A stretch of 29,661 bases of DNA from Temnopleurus reevesii. Lineage: Eukaryota; Echinodermata; Echinoidea; Temnopleuroida; Temnopleuridae. The translations under genes and the position numbers were made by a program. How positions within the stretch are numbered: the stretch's first letter is position 1; each line of letters begins with the position of its first letter. The notes under the pieces are model-generated. The model saw only the letters and a program-made list of their open reading frames with translations, had not been told where the DNA came from and searched no databases. Below are positions 9,922 through 19,935 of the stretch, piece by piece. The stretch covers positions 1 through 29,661 of the forward strand of contig BQKZ01000249.1 in NCBI GenBank assembly GCA_036244855.1, given 5' to 3'.

Positions 9922-9940
9922 CATTATTATCATCATTATT
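9513..9940 (+). mobile_element. tRNA-derived SINE, copy B, with an expanded ATT tail
   Basis: The head carries an A-box-like GTGGTGTTGTGG at 9521-9532 and a B-box GATTCGAATCC at 9566-9576. The segment TGGTTCTGACTCTCACC with TTTCAACCAGAGG is nearly identical to copy A. The central block has AAGAAATTCATCCAGATTGT and GCACTCGACCCAGGTGAG. The 3' part reads CAAAGCGCCTTGAGCGCC and GCTATATAACTTGC. From about 9801 to 9940 the tail has grown into a long ATT microsatellite, which suggests the element seeded the repeat. Confidence 0.85.
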
Positions 9941-10252
9941 TATTAGTTGTCATCCTAGGTAGATACGAACACACTTTTCCCCCTTTTTCCCTTTCTCCGT
10001 TTTTTAAAATAGTTTTTGTTATGTCAGCTCCTCGATAGGAGAAAGGGGGAAGGGGGGGGGGTGGCAACATTTTAAGTAGGTCGATCCCTCTTGCACCTCC
10101 CTCCTTTTGAGGTCGTCAAATCTATGGTGTGCGCATGGTTACAACTTTGTTTATAAGTCTAATTCTGGGTTTCATTAATTAAGCGATATGTATTTGTAAC
10201 AAATTTGTGAAACGAATCTTTTGTTTATATGCTTTGTTTTAAAAGATTATTC
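9941..10252. other. Stretch with no gene seen; G run
   Basis: Contains a run of ten G at 10052-10061 in a purine-rich context. Nothing else was recognised. Confidence 0.45.
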
Positions 10253-10768
10253 TCAGCATATGAAATTATGAATATATTTTTCAAGAGCATTGTTTTGATG
10301 TAATACCTCCAATGGCAGTTCCACACGATTTTGTAATATGCAATGATGATTATGTCGGCGTATCAGCGTGCTGCAAAGTCTTATTGTGAGTCTATTTTTA
10401 CAACATCTTTCCCGGACAATGGTGATATTGACTTTTTCGTTAGGCGAACTGGTCAGAGTGGTTAGCGCCACCATGTTAAAGCACGCTGACGTATGTACAG
10501 TTATCATTAGGAAGAAAATAATTATGTGCATGTAATTGTTACGAACTAATCGCTGTGCAAACCATGCTCGGCGCTGCTTGTCTGAAAATAGGAATAGGGA
10601 AAAGTAAATATAATGATTCATAAAATCGTGGTATTCGTTCGATACTTTGGCTATAGGGAAAAGTAACACTCTTTTACCGATAATTGCCTGCAGCATATCT
10701 TCGTGTTGTTGTTGTTTGTATGTCATTACTGCAGACATGGTGCATTTATAAAACAATGTGAAGACCAT
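10253..10768 (-). CDS. Unrecognised 171-codon open reading frame
   Basis: This is the longest open frame in the window that is not low complexity. It begins MVFTLFYKCTMSAVMTYKQQ and ends EKYIHNFIC. The peptide is basic, with scattered cysteines and a hydrophobic stretch near residues 82-100 (YMHIIIFFLMITVHTSACF) that could be one membrane segment. I recognise no domain. The start context (AACAAATGG) has G at +4 but C at -3, so it is moderate. A chance frame this long is uncommon but possible in 30 kb. An imperfect inverted repeat within it (around 10350 and 10478) and the lack of recognisable protein pattern argue against a real gene. It could be chance or a decayed repeat. Confidence 0.2.
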   Translation of the reverse strand: MVFTLFYKCTMSAVMTYKQQQHEDMLQAIIGKRVLLFPIAKVSNEYHDFMNHYIYFSLFLFSDKQRRAWFAQRLVRNNYMHIIIFFLMITVHTSACFNMVALTTLTSSPNEKVNITIVRERCCKNRLTIRLCSTLIRRHNHHCILQNRVELPLEVLHQNNALEKYIHNFIC

Positions 10769-11105
10769 TTGTTACATTAAGCCAAGAGGCAAGGTTATCA
10801 CCTAAAATAAATATGTGTATAACATCCAAATTTGCAGTTTAGATATATCTTTTCACGTAAATATTAGTTTTTACACAGGATATGATAAAATGCAGATATT
10901 CAGCTTTGTTGTGAGTGTTTTTTATGTGGTTTTTTTTTTATTCATTCTTATTTAGACATCATCTTGACGACTTTCAGGGGATATTCGGTCATGAATTAAA
11001 TCAAAAGTCGAGACATTAAAGAAGCTTAGAGAACACGTGCTGGTCAAATTGTCTAACATGTGCGTTGCATTTGCGGCGTTAATACGACCTCAAATAAAAT
11101 GTACA
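10769..11105. other. Stretch with no gene or repeat recognised
   Basis: AT-rich DNA upstream of the direct duplication. Confidence 0.4.
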
Positions 11106-11113
11106 TGTTCATG

Positions 11114-11470
11114 TATATCTACCTATAGTGGAAACTATGCAGTAATTATGCAACAAGTATAAGCCCGACAGCTGTGCCACCTAGACTGCTTCCCTCAGAT
11201 CCGTTCTAATTGCCCGCTATATTCCAGCGGACGCTTTCAATTTGGTAGGTGTTTATCAATTCTCCTCGATTATCTACATCTCATCTGTTTCTTTGTCGTA
11301 GCCTGATCCTTGAGTATTGTAAATACTTTTTATACTACATATGTATATACGTACTGGCAACCAGCATTCAGTAAATGCAACAAGTATAAGCCCAACAGTT
11401 GTGCAACCAAGCTCCTTTCGCTCAGATCCGTTCTAATTGCCCGCTATATTCCACCGGACGCTTTCCTTTT
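11114..11470 (+). repeat. Two-copy direct repeat, offset 227 bp
   Basis: ATGCAACAAGTATAAGCCC begins at 11148 and again at 11375. Both copies continue with ACAG.TGTGC and then CTCAGATCCGTTCTAATTGC plus CCGCTATATTCCA and GGACGCTTTC, with few mismatches. Similarity extends upstream (GTATAT..TA and CAGTAA). The unit is about 125 bp; the intervening sequence is not repeated. This is a local duplication or two tandem copies of a short repeat. Confidence 0.85.
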
Positions 11471-11731
11471 GAACGACGAGACCTCTATTAACACTTCCAA
11501 AACCTCTAGAGACTTGGGGGAGAATTAAGAAGGGAAAATCGATTGGTGTAATAGCGCCTTACCTGCCGTATGGGCGACTACGGGGGATTGGCGATGAAGG
11601 CTAAGTTACCCATTCGGGTTTTCAGCCAACGTGTACCCAGCAAGCTTCTACAATTGGGCAATATGGGCTCACACCAGCCCCCGTCAAAGAAAGTGAATTT
11701 ATACATTTTAGGTAAAAAAGAATATATAAAA

Positions 11732-11785
11732 GGGGGGGGGGGGGACGAATTTTGAGATGACGACAAACACCCCCCCCCCCCCCCC
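11732..11785. repeat. G13 run facing a C16 run
   Basis: Thirteen G at 11732-11744 and sixteen C at 11770-11785 are separated by 25 bp, so they can pair as a hairpin, or each can form quadruplex or i-motif structures. The true lengths may be affected by sequencing error. Confidence 0.85.
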
Positions 11786-11970
11786 TCACCTTCGCGTTTT
11801 CAAATCATGCGTGTGTGTGCAAGTTGTATTATGAAATGACGTGGTGCGTTGGTCCCCACTCTCATCCATTGTTCGAATTTATTCATACAGGTATGCATGA
11901 ATCTACGAATGACTGTTGACCTTTCCTTAATGTACTGAATTACAGCCCCTGTTGCTGAATCGCACCAGAT

Positions 11971-12000
11971 AGGGTCACCAGTCGTGCGTAGAGACTTGTT
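11971..12000 (+). repeat. Second copy of a dispersed element end
   Basis: AGGGTCACCAGTCGTGCGTA plus GAGACTTG matches 3309-3338 at 24 of 30 positions by eye. No inverted partner was found near this copy. Confidence 0.5.
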
Positions 12001-12483
12001 TTAGATTTGTGAAATATAACACAGGGCAGGAATTTATTCATTGGAATTTCCAAGAGCTAGTGGCTTGCGCGGCAGTTATAACGAAGGCAATAATACCGTA
12101 CCTATATTATAAAGCGGAGTATATAGAGCAAATGTATTCAAATGATTCCACCTTATATACCTGGACCCAGTCGTTATTATTTGTTACCATTCATACGTGC
12201 TTGGGTGCAAACGTAAATGTGTAACTTAGCCGTAATGCAAGACGCAGCGGGAAGCTTGAACGAGAAGCAGACGATCGATGCGATACTATTACCGATCCCA
12301 AAATGGCGGGAAAAGGGATGAAGGAAATACAATAAAATGGATAATACATCTGGATGTTCGGGATTTAATCATATCACGTGACAAATGCACTAAGCCCACC
12401 GCATATGCTGTGACCGGCTTACGATTAGCATTGGGAAATAAATCGTAGTTGATCATTTTGACAAAATATTACAATTAATATAC
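12001..12483. other. Stretch with no gene recognised
   Basis: A 71-codon frame at 12009-12224 has no protein-like signature I can support. Confidence 0.4.
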
Positions 12484-12662
12484 CTGGGGCCAATTGCACG
12501 AAATAGTCTTAACTATCCTCTTCATGCTAAAGCGTCTTATGCCACCCTCTTAACATAGTCGTATCAACGCTAATGTCTATGTTATTACGAGGGTGGTACA
12601 AGAAGTCAATACGTCTCAGTAAGAAGAGGATAACTAAGACCATGTCGAGCAATCGGCCCCAG
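12484..12662. mobile_element. Palindromic foldback/MITE with CTGGGGCC termini
   Basis: CTGGGGCCAATTGCACGAAA at the left end is matched on the minus strand from the right end by CTGGGGCCGATTGCTCGACA. Similarity continues inward almost to the centre: GTCTTAACTATCCTCTTC against GTCTTAGTTATCCTCTTC, and CCACCCTC on both arms. The whole 179 bp is one imperfect hairpin with no coding capacity. GGGGCC.ATTGCA-type ends are common in invertebrate MITEs as I remember them. No target duplication was obvious. Confidence 0.75.
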
Positions 12663-13133
12663 ATTCTTGTACTACAAAATAATAAAGGAGTAATAACCCA
12701 AACGCTATTTAAATGGGGTGCAAATTGGAAACTAGCTTTGATTTTGTTTTACTTTTTAGACAAATTAATATTTCCCAAGAGTCTTTTTAAAGGTATACAA
12801 ATCTGAAATACGTATATAAAGAATCTTAAAAAGAATTTAGGTTTAATACCTGTCGATAGAAATTTAGAACTGTCAATGAACATTTAAAGGATTATACATT
12901 TCATTTCATTTATTATCCAAGTCAAATACATGTACATGAGCAAAACATAAAACAATGGGGATAACAAAAGCAAAATTTATCTGGGTTATCCCCTAAAATA
13001 ATTATTGGTTACATTTTAGGACAGAATGGGGCAGGGGGTGGTCAATAAAATTAACACATTATAATCAGAATAAAAACGTAATTATTCTTTTTTACGCAAA
13101 ATATGAATTTTTAAATTTCTTTTAAAACTTTTA
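12663..13133. other. Stretch with no gene or repeat recognised
   Basis: AT-rich DNA between two palindromic elements. Confidence 0.4.
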
Positions 13134-13384
13134 AAAAGTTTTTTTTACAAGTACACGCGAACGAAGGATGAGCACAGGATTACTCAATATTGCGTAAAAA
13201 TGGAATCATGCCAGTCAGTTGGGTAATACTTTGCACCATATGGGGGAAGAATATATCCAACGCTGTGGAAAATCCCCCCCCCCCCTTCGATGTGGTGCAA
13301 AATATTTAACAACTGGCATCCCCCTGTACACAATATTGAGTAAAGTTCTAATAATTATTCTTTAGAGTGTAAAAAAAAGTTTTG
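13134..13384. mobile_element. Foldback element with A/T-rich termini
   Basis: The left arm has AAAAGTTTTTTTTACA, ACTCAATATTGCGTA, ATGCCAGTCAGTTGGGTAAT and ACTTTGCACCATAT. On the minus strand the right arm has the same blocks in the same order: AAAACTTTTTTTTACA, ACTCAATATTGTGTA, ATGCCAGTTGTTAAAT and ATTTTGCACCACAT. A C12 run (13274-13285) lies near the centre. It is non-coding. Confidence 0.65.
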
Positions 13385-13920
13385 TAATATATTTGTATAT
13401 ATATATTTTTTTTTTGAAAGAGCGAACTCATTTTTAGATTTTGGTGCTACAAGGAAAAACGTCAAGATTCTCAGTCAATTTGAGATGGATATAGGACAGG
13501 CTATATTTGTTTACTTGGTTGTTTTCGATCTCCAATTTGACCAGTATACCCTTTCTTCCTTTATCATTAGAATAAAAAGGACATACAACGCACAAGTAAA
13601 CCTGATCCATGCATTTCTAGGTTAATTCACATTTGCACAGGTCATCTTTAGGATCGATTACAATTTGGTACAGATATCGTAATTACAATGGAAATGGATA
13701 TCGATACGATGGCCGCACAGTTTTATAATACGTTGCTTGTCGTCTGCAGATTACATAGTTGCGCCTTGGTATTATTTTCGGCACGATGCCATTAAAATTG
13801 AACTAGTTCGCCTAAGACCTTCTATTTTTTTAAACAATTTTTATCCGTGTTCTAGGTCATGTTTTGGTTCTTTTGCGAGTATGTTGCTGACATGCCCCCG
13901 AATGAAAGCAGAACATGAAG
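13385..13920. other. Stretch with no gene recognised
   Basis: No supportable exon or repeat. A long open frame from 13737 owes its length to the adjoining CA repeat. Confidence 0.4.
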
Positions 13921-13949
13921 TGAATAGGGAGAGAGAGGGAGAAGGAGAG

Positions 13950-13994
<45 letters not shown>

Positions 13995-14045
13995 TGCACA
14001 CCCACACACAGAGATAGAGACAGGGGAAGAGGGAGAGATATGAGG
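13921..14045. repeat. Compound GA/CA microsatellite
   Basis: A GA-rich lead (GGGAGAGAGAGGGAGAAGGAG) is followed by about 19 units of AC at 13954-13991, then a purine-rich GAGATAGAGACAGG stretch. Open frames on both strands across it are artefacts. Confidence 0.95.
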
Positions 14046-15773
14046 ACATGAAGAAAAACGCGATTTAGAATTACACGCACTGAGACAAGAAACCCAATGA
14101 ACTGGACAGAGCAAACCACTTCAGACAGCCTCTACAATTTCATGAAAGCAAAAAGAATGAAGTTGTTATTTTCATTCACTGAACAGGTTTGAATCTTAGC
14201 TCGACATTTTTCTAAAAAGAAAAAATATACCGACATTTTTGTTTCGTGGTTCTAGATATGGTGAATGGAAGTTCTTTATTTTGTCAATTTTCTTTGTCGC
14301 TTCTTCTTAGTGTGAAGAAGATGGAAGAAAAAATAGAGATAACCAAATGTTGTTTTGTATGAGAGATAGTAGCGTGTGTGTGGGGGGGGGGTCAAATGAG
14401 TAGTGTGTATGTGCGGGTGTATATGGTGATGTGTGGGCATGTGCGAGAGAGAAATTAAGAGTGAGGGTGCGTTATGAATGACGAATGAATGCAATAATGT
14501 CTTCAGAGAATGGCCAAGTTTCTTTAACCAGCCAGAGGAATTTTACCAATTGCATCTCCCTCAAAATCATCGCACGGTAACTTAAAACCACCCAGTCAGG
14601 CAACACCTCACCATCATCATCCCCATCTCTTTTCCCTATCTTCCATCTTCTATTTGAGCCTTTGAGCCCATCCCCGCGGCGCGAACTCATCCTTTCTTTT
14701 CTCTCCATGATTCTTTATTCAATTTTAACTTGCACTCCGCATGCGTGTTTTGGGGTGAAAAAGCAGAAAATGAGTGAAAAACATGTTTGTAAACTGAGTA
14801 ATTGGGAGCCCCCTTGGGCTTCAAACCCATGTATTAACAAACCATCAAGATACTTTTTACTCATCCCCTCAGGGTAACCTAGATATTAGTGAAACAAAAC
14901 GTATATGTTCCTACTTCTCCCTCGTAATGGTGAACTGTTAGTGTATTTTTGCCGGCAATAGATGCTTGTGTTTGCCGTTATCAAAATATTGATTTTCTAA
15001 AAAGCTGAATGGAAAGAATATGATGCAGAAAAATACAAGATTTTTGTCACGTGATTGATTCAATGAAAAAAATGATTTATGGTATCGTCAGGGACGGGAT
15101 CAAGGGGAGGATATGCGGAGGGTGAAATGATGAAAGGCCGCCTACTCAACTAGAGTTTTATACAGAATTTTTATCCTTTCCCTGATTTTTTACTTCGGAC
15201 GTTCTGGAGAGGGAGAAAAAAGATGGGGGTTTAGTGATACCATAACCTGTATTAATATTCCTATTCCCATTACCACTGTCTGCATTATATTTTGTTCTCT
15301 GAAATATCCCCATTTTCAAATGAATCACTGATTCTGTAAGTTCTCTCATTAAATCAACATCATGTTAATGCTTCGGCGGGTGAGCCCCAAATCAACCAAC
15401 ATTGGAAAACACATTATCTTTGGACCTGCTTGTTAAAAACATCTTTGGCCAACAAGAGAGCAAAATGCCATCATCAGTTTACTTTGAATCATGTCAATAC
15501 TCTTAATGTAGGTTCGGTGTCCATTGGTGCATAAATATTTATCAAAGATTCTAAATATATAATGTGTGGACAGCCGGAGAAATATTTGGCGCCTACATTT
15601 ACCTTTGTGGTGTTATTTCTGTTAGGAGCAATGAGAAATAACAGTGTGGTCATACGGCTTTATACTTCTTTGGATCTATTTAAAAAAATGTCATGACACG
15701 TTCTAAAGAAACTAAAACAGACATTAACAACAACAACAAAAAAACATTCGAGAGGAAATAAAAAAAAAAAAAA
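14046..15773. other. About 1.7 kb with no gene recognised
   Basis: A G10 run in GTGTGTGTGG context lies at 14382-14391. A minus-strand tRNA-like fragment (GGGTTTGAAGCCC around 14818-14830) is too short to call. The stretch ends in a poly(A) run that abuts the assembly gap. Confidence 0.45.
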
Positions 15774-15907
15774 NNNNNNNNNNNNNNNNNNNNNNNNNNN
15801 NNNNNNNNNNNNNNNNNNNNNNNNNNNNNNNNNNNNNNNNNNNNNNNNNNNNNNNNNNNNNNNNNNNNNNNNNNNNNNNNNNNNNNNNNNNNNNNNNNNN
15901 NNNNNNN
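15774..15907. other. Assembly gap (134 N)
   Basis: N bases replace unknown sequence. The left edge is a poly(A) run; the right edge is the terminus of a strong palindrome. The true gap size is not known from the sequence. Confidence 1.
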
Positions 15908-16144
15908 GTGACTTCAAGTACGGTGTTCGGTGTTGGCGTTGGTGTTGAGAGAGCAAAACGGTCCGTAAACCGAGCTCCAACACCGTTGGTCAGGTTACAG
16001 AAGTGATACAGAAACAACTGGAAATACGTCAGAATCTTGCGAGGTCTACCCCAAACACCGACAGACTTCGAGTTTGGTGTTGAGGCTGGTGTTGATTTTG
16101 CTACAACACCAACACCAGCGTTCAACACCGTACTTGAAGTCACC
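15908..16144. mobile_element. Foldback element with GTGACTTCAAGTACGGTGTT termini
   Basis: The first bases after the gap, GTGACTTCAAGTACGGTGTT (15908-15927), are exactly the reverse complement of 16124-16143. The arms continue inward through GGTGTTGGCGTTGGTGTTG against GTTGAACGCTGGTGTTGGTG, and the interior again has CCAACACC / GGTGTTGG motifs. It is a hairpin of about 237 bp, possibly longer on the left inside the gap. Open frames across it (both strands) are not called as genes. Confidence 0.8.
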
Positions 16145-16362
16145 CAATGTGATCATCTTATCATTTTCAGTCCATTTTCAGAGGCATGCACTTCTATGTG
16201 TTGAATATGACACACATGGTCGCGAAGAGACAAGAAATCAAGCAAATCTCGGGGCTCGTCCCAAGATAGTTGTTTGCCATTAAGAAAATTCTGATGTGAG
16301 CTACGCCTTCTGATTTCCCAACTGGCCATGTTTCGTTAGCCTGGACAATATTTTGTCTTTTG

Positions 16363-16840
16363 TTTCATTTCTTCCCTGCTCATCCTCCTCATTCGTGTTC
16401 TTCTTCCTCCTCTTCTTCCTTTTCTTCTCTGCCTTATTCTTCTTGCTCTTGCTCTTCTTCACAGCCTTCTTCTTCCTCGCTTTCTTCTTCTCTTATCTCT
16501 TCCTTCCTCCTTATATTCTTCTTCCCCTTCTTCTCCTTCCTCTTCTTCTTCTTCTTCTTCTTCTTCTTCTTCTTCTTCTTCTTGTTATTCTGCTTCTTCT
16601 TCTCTTCTTCTTCATTTTACATCTAATAATTCTTTTTTCTTCTCAATCTTGTTTTTTCTTCTTTCTCTTCTTCTTCTTCTTTTTCATTATCCTCTCTCTC
16701 CTTTTCTTCTTTTTATTCTTCTCCTCCTCTTTCTCTTTCTTCATTATTCTTATTTTTCGTACTTTTTCTCCTCATTTTATTTTCTTTTTCTTCTCTTTCT
16801 GCTTCGTCTTCTTCTTCTTCTTCCTTTTATTTTCCAATCG
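16363..16840. repeat. CTT-rich polypyrimidine tract
   Basis: About 480 bp of mostly C and T with a pure CTT run around 16541-16583. Plus-strand open frames here encode Phe/Leu/Ser runs and are artefacts. Confidence 0.9.
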
Positions 16841-16959
16841 CATGTGTTACGACCAATCCTCCTCAAGTCGATACTCAAGGCACCTTGTGCGCCATTGATG
16901 AGTAAAAAGCAATGTGTAAGGCACGTGACTGTGTTTTTGGAGAATATGACAGAGGGGTG

Positions 16960-17170
16960 AACTTTAACGGAGAAAGAAAAAGTAAGGAAAAATGGGCAAT
17001 AATCATGAAAGAGAGAAAGAGAAGCCTAAGAAGTAGCGAGACCCGCGCACAGCTAAAAATAAATAACAGGTTCGTTGAAATGAAAATCGAGAGAAGAAAA
17101 AAGAGAGGAAACAAAAAAGAGAATGGGAGACAAAGAGGGGGTGAGAGAGAAAGATAGATAGATAGAGAGA

Positions 17171-17216
<46 letters not shown>

Positions 17217-17220
17217 GAAG
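16960..17220. repeat. Purine-rich tract ending in a GA microsatellite
   Basis: An A/G-rich stretch leads into GATAGATAGATAGAGAG and a nearly pure GA run at about 17173-17210. Open frames on both strands follow from composition. Confidence 0.85.
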
Positions 17221-17265
17221 AGATGCCTCATAGCAAAATAGGCTGAGTGACTCGCGAAGATGGGA

Positions 17266-17616
17266 TACACACTAAGAAATTAGGGTACAACTCTGCACCC
17301 CTAGGGGTACAATCCCATGTAACACCGGGTGATCCCTATGGGGTACAAGTTTGAATAGTAATAAATTAAATCTATTACGTATAACATAGAGTTCCTAAAG
17401 ATGAAATAAGAACAAAATCAGCATTCATTTCCGATGACGTATAGAGAGTGGGGTCTGCATTCTGCACTAGTTTCAAATCGGAGGGGTTTAACGTTGCACC
17501 CTTCGGTTACAACGTACAATTTTGAACCTCATATGGTATAATGAGGATGCCGGGTTTCAAATTAGTGATTTTGCGTGATTTTGAACCCTAACTGTACCCT
17601 AATTTCTTAGTGTGTA
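17266..17616. mobile_element. MITE with perfect 24-bp terminal inverted repeats and TA ends
   Basis: The segment 17266-17289 (TACACACTAAGAAATTAGGG plus four bases) is the exact reverse complement of 17593-17616. If TA at each end is the target duplication, the element is 17268-17614 (347 bp) with CACACTAAG termini. That would fit the Tc1/mariner superfamily, whose members insert at TA. The interior carries further GGGTAC motifs and no transposase, so it is non-autonomous. The perfect TIRs suggest it is the youngest element here. Confidence 0.85.
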
Positions 17617-18012
17617 CCGTAGAGGCGTGTGTGTATGTATGTGGCAGAGATAATACAGGGAGAGGGGTGAAGAAAGAAGAGGCAGGTTTAATCGGCAAAT
17701 AATGGTATAGGGGAAATAGCAAATAAAGACAATAATATGAATTTTAGCTCAGTAATAAAACCAAATATAAAAATCAAGAAAATTCATATTATGGTGATTC
17801 AAAATGGAAATTCAAAATGCAACAGATTTACGAAAGTCAAATTGGGATCCAACTAAATGGATTCAGGAATCCCTGTCGCCATTTTTGAAAAGCAGCAGAC
17901 TATACATCCGGGTCCTTTTTATTAGGAGGCCAGAGCGTGTCGCGAACATTACAATTGACAGCCGTGCTTTTTAGCCCGGATGAAGTGTCGCTCTCGTTTA
18001 TTCCAATTTCAG

Positions 18013-18101
18013 CCAGAATCTCCCAAGAAATGAAACTGCATATGGAAAACAGAAGTCTTATAAACAGTGAGAAAAGCCCAGTGTCATCTCTGGGACTCTA
18101 A
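18013..18101 (+). CDS. Weak candidate terminal exon, 28 codons
   Basis: A strong acceptor (CGTTTATTCCAATTTCAG, AG at 18011-18012) is followed by a frame of 28 codons ending in TAA at 18099-18101, in phase 1. The peptide starts RISQEMKLHMENRS and ends PVSSLGL. The acceptor is the main support; an open frame this short is common by chance. No poly(A) signal or partner exon was identified, and no family is recognised. Confidence 0.15.
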
Positions 18102-19804
18102 GGAGGAAAACCGGGGCAGGTTCGATGCTCTCAAAATAGCAGAGGCATTAATCATACTCATAAAACACTTGTGGTCAATGGCAATAATAGATCCATTGCA
18201 ATATTGGAGCCGACCATAGGGGCTTATGCTTTCTATCAGGTATTGGAATATGTTTTATTTTAGATTTGTTTGGGAATCCCGTTGGGGGAGTGAAACGTTT
18301 CAGGGCGAAGCCAGGGATCCCTTGAGTCCACACAAGGATTGCGGAGTAGATGAAAATAACATGGAGCAGATAATATGTTGACGTTCATTGCCCCGCAAGT
18401 AAATGTTCAAAACAATTCTATTGTTCTTTTTATTCTATTCTTACTCATCAACTTCAGTTAAAGAAATGTTTTTGGTCGTTTTAAAAATAATTTGAGTTTA
18501 CTTAACGTTGTTTAGAAATATGTTTAACTCAATTTGATCGATCATTTATTTCAGAACCAAGAATAAAAACATAAAAGTTTATATAAAAAAAAATATATAG
18601 ATGTCACTTGCATTTTGACCAGGACCAAAATATCGTAACTAAATACAACAAAAACAAAATTTCCCTCTGAATGAAATGTCGCATAGTCGAGTCTCAAAAT
18701 TTAAAGGCAATGCTTATTAACTACTTGGCTGGCCTGTGTGTCAAAACAACACGATCCAAAGTGTAACACGTAAAAAAGCATTCGTAAATTGTACCTTTTC
18801 GCAAAGTCTTGTACCCTTTGTGCACCCTTATTCATAGGGTGTATACTACAGAACATAAATACATATTTGTACGACTTTACTCTTTCAATTTCGGATGTCC
18901 CTTTATACAGATTCGGCATAAGATGGGGCATTTGCAATGAAAAAGTGGAATAAATCAACGACAAACTGCCTCGATACTTGAAGTAGTTATTTTCATGATT
19001 GCGCGATATCGGCACCATAAAATAACCCTTTTTATTAGAGTAGGGCCTCTGGCATACGATAGCCAGGACTTAAAAGTGAACTCTTAAAGTGACCAAAGAT
19101 AAGCACCACCACTTCACGTCAAGGGGGTAATATTAAGCACATAATCTGGACAAGGATTCGAGCCATGAAAGTTATAGCAAAAACGGTCAAATAGGATTGA
19201 CAGTTTAAAGCGAATGTCGAGTACTTGCAAAGAACTTCAATTTGGAAAAATGAATGATTAAAATAATCTTATGTTACAAACAAAGCACAACGTGACTTGT
19301 GTAGACAAGGGAAAACTAATATGATAACCTCAAACCGGTTAAAAGCGAAATTATGTCATTCTCCACGTGCTCTGTCCACTGCAGCAAACACAGGAAGCAG
19401 CGCGTGGGACTGGTATAAAATCTGTCGGCCCGACATGGCCCAATTTTGACCCTTTATTTGCACATTTCTCTGCCATTATACATTTTCTTGCAAAACACTT
19501 TGGCACATATTATTTATTCATAGTTCTGAACATTCTTCTCACATTTTGTGCGATTCTGTGAACATTTATTTTATTTTTTTAACAAATACCAGAATATATC
19601 TTTAATTAGCACACTTTGGATTCAAGTTAATATTGAATCTCCTGGTGAAATTCAATATGCCACTAAAAATGTTCCATTTTTATCTAAATTACACAGGATT
19701 CTGCTTTTCGAACGGCCATTGTCGCTAGCCGTTGGTGGTGTAAATTATTTCTATTGCAACAAAATCAGTGTAAATACGCTTTAGTGGTTTAATCTTTTGG
19801 GAAA
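18102..19804. other. About 1.7 kb with no gene recognised
   Basis: AT-rich sequence. A minus-strand frame of 105 codons (18701-19018) has no recognisable features and is within chance for this window. Confidence 0.4.
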
Positions 19805-19935
19805 TTGAAAGAGGATGATGAAGAAGGAGAAGAAGGAGAAGAAGAAGAAAAAAGAAGAAAAAAAGAAGAAGAAGAAGAAGAAGAAGAAGAAGAAGAAGAA
19901 GAAGAAAAAGAAGAAGAAAAAGAAGAAAAGAGATG
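19805..19935 (+). repeat. GAA/AAG microsatellite
   Basis: An almost pure AAG run of about 130 bp. Poly-lysine and poly-Phe/Leu frames on the two strands are artefacts. Confidence 0.95.

Noticed and set aside
10440..10490. tRNA-like A-box string (GGTCAGAGTGGTTAGCGCC)
   Set aside because: No B box at the expected distance and no SINE body downstream; probably chance or too decayed to call.
14800..14880. Minus-strand B-box-like GGGTTTGAAGCCC
   Set aside because: Only one short motif, without an A box or any of the SINE central block.
15660..16143. Two minus-strand ORFs spanning the N gap
   Set aside because: They are read through unknown bases and through a palindromic element.
16353..16960. 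181-codon plus-strand ORF
   Set aside because: Encodes almost only Phe, Leu, Ser and Ile from the CTT tract, with competing open frames in the same region.
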